A stretch of 35,016 bases of DNA, from positions 1 to 35,016 of the forward strand of contig PMZR01000125.1 in assembly GCA_003170135.1 (NCBI GenBank). Direction: 5' to 3'. Origin of the DNA: Acidobacteriota bacterium. GTDB taxonomy: Bacteria > Acidobacteriota > Vicinamibacteria > Vicinamibacterales > Fen-181. Shown in pieces: positions 30,851-35,016 of this stretch. The position numbers were made by a program, and so were the translations under genes. The notes under the pieces were generated by a model. The model saw only the letters and a list, made by a program, of their open reading frames with translations. It was not told the DNA's origin and did no database searches. Position 1 is the stretch's first letter, and each line of letters opens with the position of its first letter.

Positions 30851-32156
30851 GGGCGCGCGTGTGGTCGATCCTGCCAGTGGCGTGGATGGGCGTTTCGACG
30901 TGCTCGTCGATGGGGACCGGGTGGTGCGTGTCGCGCCCGAGGTGCCGGCCGCGGATCGGGCGGGCGCGGAGGTCCTCGAGCTGCAGCCCGACTGGATCGT
31001 CTGCCCGGGGTTCATCGACATGCACGTGCACCTGCGCGAGCCGGGACAGGAGCACAAGGAAACGATCGCGACCGGGACCGCGGCCGCCGTCGCGGGCGGC
31101 TTCACGGCCGTCGCCTGCATGCCGAACACCGACCCGGTCAACGACAACTCGAGCGTCACGAAGTTCATCGTGGAACGGGCCGCCGGCGCCGCCGCGCGGG
31201 TCTACCCGATCGGCGCGGTGACGAAGCGCTCGGCGGGCGAACAACTGGCGGAAATCGCGGACCTGCGCGCGGCCGGTTGCGTCGCGCTCTCCGACGACGG
31301 CCGGCCGGTGGCCAACGCGCTCATCCTGCGGCGCGCGCTCGAATATGCCCGCATGTTCGACATGGTGGTGATCGATCACTGCGAGGACCCGGCGCTCAAG
31401 GGCGAGGGCGTCGCGCACGAGGGCTTCGTGGCCTCGGTGCTGGGGCTGCGGGGCATTCCCGCTGCCGCCGAGGAAGTGATGGTCCACCGCGACATCTGCC
31501 TGGCGGACCTGACGGGCGGCCGGGTGCACATCGCGCACCTCAGCACGCGCGGAGCCCTGCGCGCCGTTTGCGACGCCCGGGCGCGCGGCGTGCGCGTCAC
31601 CTGCGAGGTGACCCCGCATCATTTCACGCTCACCGACGAGCAGTTGGCCGCGCCGCTCAGCTACGACACCAACCTGAAGATGAACCCGCCGCTGCGGGCG
31701 GCCGCCGATCGCGACGCGCTCGTCGGCGGCCTGGCCGACGGCACCGTGGATGCGATCGCGACCGATCACGCGCCGCACCATGACGACGAGAAACACGTCG
31801 AGTTCGACCGCGCGCCGTTCGGCATCGTGGGGCTCGAGACGGCGGTGCCGCTTGCGCTCGATCGCCTCGTGCATCCCGGCGTCATCTCGTTCGCGCGGCT
31901 CGTCGAGCTGCTGTCGCTCAATCCGGCACGGATTCTCCGCGTGCCCGGGGGCAGCCTCGAGGCGGGCGCTCCGGCCGATCTCACCATCCTTGCGCCCAAC
32001 GCGACGACCGTCGTCGATCCCGGCCGGTTCCGGTCGCTCTCGCGCAACACGCCGTTCGGCGGCTGGACGCTGAAAGGGGCGGTCGCTGCCACCATCGTCG
32101 CTGGCCGGCTCGCCTACGTGAACGAGGCCGTCGCCGGGTTCGCGGCCGGGCGATGA
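30834..32156 (+). CDS. pyrC: Dihydroorotase PyrC
   Basis: PyrC cyclises carbamoyl aspartate to dihydroorotate. The 440-residue protein is a type I dihydroorotase with the metal site [17 protein letters not shown] (HxH), the [13 protein letters not shown] segment, [27 protein letters not shown] and the catalytic Asp in IATDHAPHH. It overlaps pyrB by 17 nt, preceded by GGAGGGG. Co-translation supports a PyrB-PyrC complex. Confidence 0.96.
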   Translation: MKRLLKGARVVDPASGVDGRFDVLVDGDRVVRVAPEVPAADRAGAEVLELQPDWIVCPGFIDMHVHLREPGQEHKETIATGTAAAVAGGFTAVACMPNTDPVNDNSSVTKFIVERAAGAAARVYPIGAVTKRSAGEQLAEIADLRAAGCVALSDDGRPVANALILRRALEYARMFDMVVIDHCEDPALKGEGVAHEGFVASVLGLRGIPAAAEEVMVHRDICLADLTGGRVHIAHLSTRGALRAVCDARARGVRVTCEVTPHHFTLTDEQLAAPLSYDTNLKMNPPLRAAADRDALVGGLADGTVDAIATDHAPHHDDEKHVEFDRAPFGIVGLETAVPLALDRLVHPGVISFARLVELLSLNPARILRVPGGSLEAGAPADLTILAPNATTVVDPGRFRSLSRNTPFGGWTLKGAVAATIVAGRLAYVNEAVAGFAAGR

Positions 32157-33136
32157 CGCCATCCGGTTGCGCGCGCGCGGAAGGCCCGGCACCAGTTGAC
32201 GCTGGCCTGCGACGAACCGGCCGTCCTCGCGTCCGGCCGGCCGAGGTCGCGCGCCTGAAGCCGGCGCTCGACCGGCTCTACCTCCAGTACAACCACGCGG
32301 ACAGCGTTGCCGATCCGATCGAGCTGGCCCGCCGATATGCCGATCCCGCCGACCGCGAGATCGCGGCGTTCTGTGCCGCTGGGCTGGCCTTCGGCCGGGT
32401 CTCGAGCGTCCTGCAGTCGGTCGGCCGGCTGCTCGCGGTCATGGACCCGTCGCCGGCCGCGTTTCTCGCCCGGTGCGATCCCGCGTGCGACCGCCACCTG
32501 TTCGACGGGCTCGGGCATCGGTGGACGCGCGGTGCCGATCTCGCGGCGCTCGTGTTGATTCTGAAAGTGATGATCGAGCGCCGGGGCTCGATCGAGGCAT
32601 TCTTCCTGGACGGCTACGACCCGGACGCGCCCGACATCGGCCCTGCGCTCGAACGCTTCTCGTCGGCCGCGCTGCAAATCGATCTCCGGCCCGTGTACGG
32701 CGCGCGCGTGCCACGCGGGCCGGGCGTGCGGTACTTCTTCCCGAAGCCGTCCAGCGGCAGCGCGTGCAAGCGGCTGAACCTGTTCCTGCGCTGGATGGTG
32801 CGCAACGACGGCGTGGACTTCGGCCTGTGGACGCGCGTCTCACCGTCGAAGCTCGTCGTTCCGCTCGACACGCACATCGTCCGCCTGGGCCGCTGCCTGC
32901 GCCTGACGACGTACTCGACGCCGGGATGGCGCATGGCGTCGGAGATCACGTCCTCGCTCCGGATGATCGATCCCGAGGATCCGGTGAAGTACGACTTCTC
33001 GCTCTGCCACGTGGGGATGATGGATGCGTGCGGGTTCAGGCGCCCGAACCGGGATCAACGCTGCCCGCTGCGCGGCGTGTGCCGGCCAGGGTCTCGTAGA
33101 GCGCCAGCGTCTCATCGACCATCCGATCGACGCTGA
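32153..33136 (+). CDS. TIGR02757 (DUF2400) family protein
   Basis: The 327-residue protein matches TIGR02757: LYLQYNHADSVADPIELARRYADPADREIAAFCAAGLAFGRV, then LGHRWTRGADL, FFPKPSSGSACKRLNLFLRWMVRNDGVDFGLW, the PLDTHIVRLGRCL segment and a C-terminal Cys cluster (CGFRRPNRDQRCPLRGVC). This looks like a helix-hairpin-helix DNA-glycosylase relative, but no function is established. The start overlaps the pyrC stop (ATGA at 32153). The last 101 nt overlap the convergent glycosyltransferase gene, and the final 15 residues go beyond the Cys cluster. Confidence 0.85.
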   Translation: MTPSGCARAEGPAPVDAGLRRTGRPRVRPAEVARLKPALDRLYLQYNHADSVADPIELARRYADPADREIAAFCAAGLAFGRVSSVLQSVGRLLAVMDPSPAAFLARCDPACDRHLFDGLGHRWTRGADLAALVLILKVMIERRGSIEAFFLDGYDPDAPDIGPALERFSSAALQIDLRPVYGARVPRGPGVRYFFPKPSSGSACKRLNLFLRWMVRNDGVDFGLWTRVSPSKLVVPLDTHIVRLGRCLRLTTYSTPGWRMASEITSSLRMIDPEDPVKYDFSLCHVGMMDACGFRRPNRDQRCPLRGVCRPGSRRAPASHRPSDRR

Positions 33137-34166
33137 ACGCGGCGCGGACGCGGGCCGCGGCGGCGCGCGCGAGCCGATCGCGAAGGTCCCGATCGGTCAG
33201 CAGTCGCACGATCGCGCCCGCCAGCTGCTCGTGGTCGCGGATCGGGACGAGCAGGCCGGTCTCGCCGTCGACGACGACCTCGGGGATGCCGCCCGCCCGC
33301 GTCGCGACGATCGGCCGGGCGGCCGCCATCGCGTCGAGCACCGACGTGCCCAGCCCCTCGGTCACCGAACTCATCACGAAGACGTCGAAGGCCTTCAGCA
33401 GCGACAGCACGTCGGTGCGGAAGCCCGGGAGCAGCACGTGTTTCTCGAGGTGCAGCTCCTTGACCTGCCGTTCGAGCGGCGCCCGCAGCTCGCCCTCGCC
33501 GAGGATCAGGAAGTGGGCGTCGGGCACCTGCCTGACGACGCGCGCGGCCGCGTCGACCAGGTGTTTCTGTCCCTTGTGCGGCACCAGCGCCGCGATGTTT
33601 CCCACCACCGGAACGCCCGCGGGCAGCCAGAACTCCTGGTGGACGTTCACGGTGGGCGCCTGCTGCACGCGGTCGATGTCGATGCCTTCGTGAATCGTGA
33701 CGACGCGCTGGCGGGCGATCCCGTCCTCGGCGAGCATCTCGGCGATCGCGTGCGAGGCGGCAACGAAGCAGGTGACCTGGCGGTACTTCCAGTGCGAGAA
33801 CGCATTGCCGCGGATGTGGAAATCGACGCGGCGCGCCGCGACGAGCACCGGGTCGGAGGCGGGCCTGCCGAGCGACAGCGCCAGGCCGCCGAGCGCCACC
33901 GCGTGCGGATCGTGGGCGTGCACGACGTCCGGCTGCCAGCGTTTCAGCAACCGCGACAGCTGCCAGGCCGCCGCCAGATCGATCTCGCCGTGCGGGCCAA
34001 TCGGCACGGTTTCGACCGCCTGGCTGGCGCGCCGGCGCAGCTCCCCGTCCGGGTGCGCGACCACGATGATGCGGTGGCCGCGCGCCTGCTGGCCGAGCGC
34101 GGTGAGCAGCGCCTGGTTCTGTCCGCCGCGCCACGTGACCGCGGTGTCGATGTGGATGACGAACAT
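33036..34166 (-). CDS. GT4-family glycosyltransferase
   Basis: The 376-residue GT-B protein transfers a sugar from an activated donor, probably for lipopolysaccharide or another envelope glycan. The N-terminal acceptor domain has TAVTWRGGQNQAL and VVHAHDPHAVALGG; the C-terminal donor domain has VGNIAALVPHKGQKHLVDAA, LILGEGELR, VLLPGFRTDV and the EGLGTSVLDAMAAARPIVAT motif (E-x7-D instead of the usual E-x7-E). It starts 4 nt after the GT2 gene stop, so the two form an operon. Its end overlaps the TIGR02757 gene. Confidence 0.9.
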   Translation of the reverse strand: MFVIHIDTAVTWRGGQNQALLTALGQQARGHRIIVVAHPDGELRRRASQAVETVPIGPHGEIDLAAAWQLSRLLKRWQPDVVHAHDPHAVALGGLALSLGRPASDPVLVAARRVDFHIRGNAFSHWKYRQVTCFVAASHAIAEMLAEDGIARQRVVTIHEGIDIDRVQQAPTVNVHQEFWLPAGVPVVGNIAALVPHKGQKHLVDAAARVVRQVPDAHFLILGEGELRAPLERQVKELHLEKHVLLPGFRTDVLSLLKAFDVFVMSSVTEGLGTSVLDAMAAARPIVATRAGGIPEVVVDGETGLLVPIRDHEQLAGAIVRLLTDRDLRDRLARAAAARVRAAFSVDRMVDETLALYETLAGTRRAAGSVDPGSGA

Positions 34167-34170
34167 CTTG

Positions 34171-34923
34171 TCAGCGAGACCGCCGCTGCAGTTCCCAGAG
34201 CTTCGCGAACTTCAGGAACACGTAGTAGCTGTTGAGCAACGACACGACGAGACCCGCCTGGCCGTCCCGGATCCCCAGGCGAAGCAGATAATTGCGCGCG
34301 AAGGCGAGCGGCGGCCGGACCAGCAGGTCGGCGACCGACGCGTGCCTGCCGCGCTCGGCCGACTGCCGGGCGGCGAGCGTCGTGTAGCGATCGATCGTCT
34401 GCACGTGATGGGCGATGTCGCGGTACGGGTAGTGCTGCAACTCGCCGCGCAGTCGGCCCACCGTCCCGTCGGCCCTCACCGATTCGTGCACGTGGCGTCC
34501 TTCCCATCGTGCCCGCCGGCGATCGTAGAGGCGCAGCTGAAGATCGGGGTACCAGTCGGTCGAACGGAGCCATCGGCCCAGGTAGAAGCTGACGCGCGGC
34601 ACGCGGAACCCGGCCTCGCCGGGCGTGGCCGCGAGCACGCGCCCGATCTCCCCGGCCAGCGCCGGCGTCACGCGTTCATCGGCATCGAGCGAGAGGATCC
34701 AGTCGTGGCACGCCTCGTCGGCCGCAAAGTTCTTCTGCGCGACATATCCCGGCCATTCCCGCTCGACCACGCGCCCGGTGAACCGGCGGGCGACGGCGAC
34801 CGTGTCATCGTCGCTCCCGGCATCGACGACGAGAATCTCGTCCGCGAAGGAGACCGATTCGAGGGCGGCGGCGATGTTCGCCGATTCGTTGCGGGTGATG
34901 ATGGTGACCGTGAGCGGCGGCAC
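34171..34923 (-). CDS. GT2-family glycosyltransferase (WaaE-like)
   Basis: The 250-residue GT-A protein begins with LTVTIITRNESANIAAALESV and has the donor-binding DxD motif D80-A-D82 (SLDADERV), the EWPGYVAQKNFAADEACHDWILSLD segment, YLGRWLRSTDWYPDLQLRLY and HVHESV. This set is close to the WaaE/KdtX-type lipopolysaccharide core glucosyltransferases; the sugar and acceptor are inferred. The GTG start at 34923 is 6 nt after an extended -10 box. Confidence 0.9.
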   Translation of the reverse strand: MPPLTVTIITRNESANIAAALESVSFADEILVVDAGSDDDTVAVARRFTGRVVEREWPGYVAQKNFAADEACHDWILSLDADERVTPALAGEIGRVLAATPGEAGFRVPRVSFYLGRWLRSTDWYPDLQLRLYDRRRARWEGRHVHESVRADGTVGRLRGELQHYPYRDIAHHVQTIDRYTTLAARQSAERGRHASVADLLVRPPLAFARNYLLRLGIRDGQAGLVVSLLNSYYVFLKFAKLWELQRRSR

Positions 34924-34929
34924 GGGCGA

Positions 34930-34938
34930 AGTGTAGCA
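34930..34938 (-). promoter_or_regulatory. Extended -10 promoter of the GT2-GT4 operon
   Basis: On the minus strand TG-C-TACACT (34938-34930) ends 6 nt before the GTG start, which again predicts a leaderless mRNA. No -35 is seen. Confidence 0.5.
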
Positions 34939-34954
34939 CGGGGGGAATCGGGGA

Positions 34955-35016
34955 AGTCCGGGGTCCGGAGTCCGGAGTCGGGGGCCGGAGGCCGAAGTCC
35001 GGGGGCCGGAGTCGCC
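34955..35016. repeat. GGAGTCC/GGGGTCC heptamer repeats at the right end
   Basis: Repeated GTCCGGA and GAGTCCG words, with GGGCCGGAG variants, fill the end of the window and run off it. They are the reverse complement of the CGGACTC units near queC. Confidence 0.8.

Overview
The window is high-GC, gene-dense chromosomal DNA. Gene content and style (a GldG/DUF4340-type ABC cluster, a Pal-type lipoprotein with a proline run, scattered short GC-rich tandem repeats, frequent ATGA start/stop overlaps) fit an Acidobacteriota-like Gram-negative bacterium, possibly of the Vicinamibacteria. That assignment is an inference from style; no rRNA or other marker gene is present. I see no tRNA, rRNA, CRISPR array, prophage or intact insertion sequence.

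Left part (1-8.2 kb): pdxJ (vitamin B6) and an exported alpha/beta hydrolase; a 190-bp nested palindromic element; a TPR protein, a small Cys-containing membrane protein, a D-2-hydroxyacid dehydrogenase and endonuclease III on the plus strand; then DedA, a B12-type radical SAM protein, a DUF72 protein and a small ArsC/Spx-family gene on the minus strand. The ArsC/Spx-family gene is the main discovery. Its reading frame is complete only if an in-frame UGA at 8148-8146 is read through. That UGA sits exactly at the catalytic cysteine position (P-T-U-T-T-C), and a 6-bp hairpin with a GGU loop begins 17 nt downstream, as expected of a bacterial SECIS. It is most likely a selenoprotein that a standard gene caller would truncate to a fragment without its active site.

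Middle (8.2-22.6 kb): queE-queC (7-deazaguanine synthesis) and an AlaX-type editing protein; converging on these, a minus-strand run of ABC ATPase, ABC permease, GldG-like protein, DUF4340 protein and a PBP4-type D-Ala-D-Ala carboxypeptidase lipoprotein; a CadC-like metal sensor overlapping a Zn/Cd/Pb P-type ATPase; a CNNM/CorC protein; and a receiver-PilZ protein whose phospho-acceptor Asp is replaced by Asn.

Right part (22.6-35 kb): a LysW-like zinc-ribbon protein with a 31-residue, almost purely Asp/Glu tail, overlapping a LarE-like sulfur transferase; Pal; two divergent pyrimidine operons (pyrK-pyrD-pyrF on minus, pyrR-pyrB-pyrC on plus, the latter with a PyrR-binding RNA leader and attenuator) flanking a membrane phosphodiesterase; a TIGR02757 protein; and two glycosyltransferases. 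Together the pyr genes cover carbamoyl-aspartate to orotate plus the final decarboxylation; carAB and pyrE are not here.

Promoters are unusually readable. Several genes (cadC-like, pyrK, the GT2 gene, and nearly pdxJ and queE) have a -10 box only 6-10 nt before the start codon, which implies leaderless or near-leaderless mRNAs. A family of CGGACTC-like heptamer repeats occurs in several gaps and has also entered the queC coding sequence in frame.
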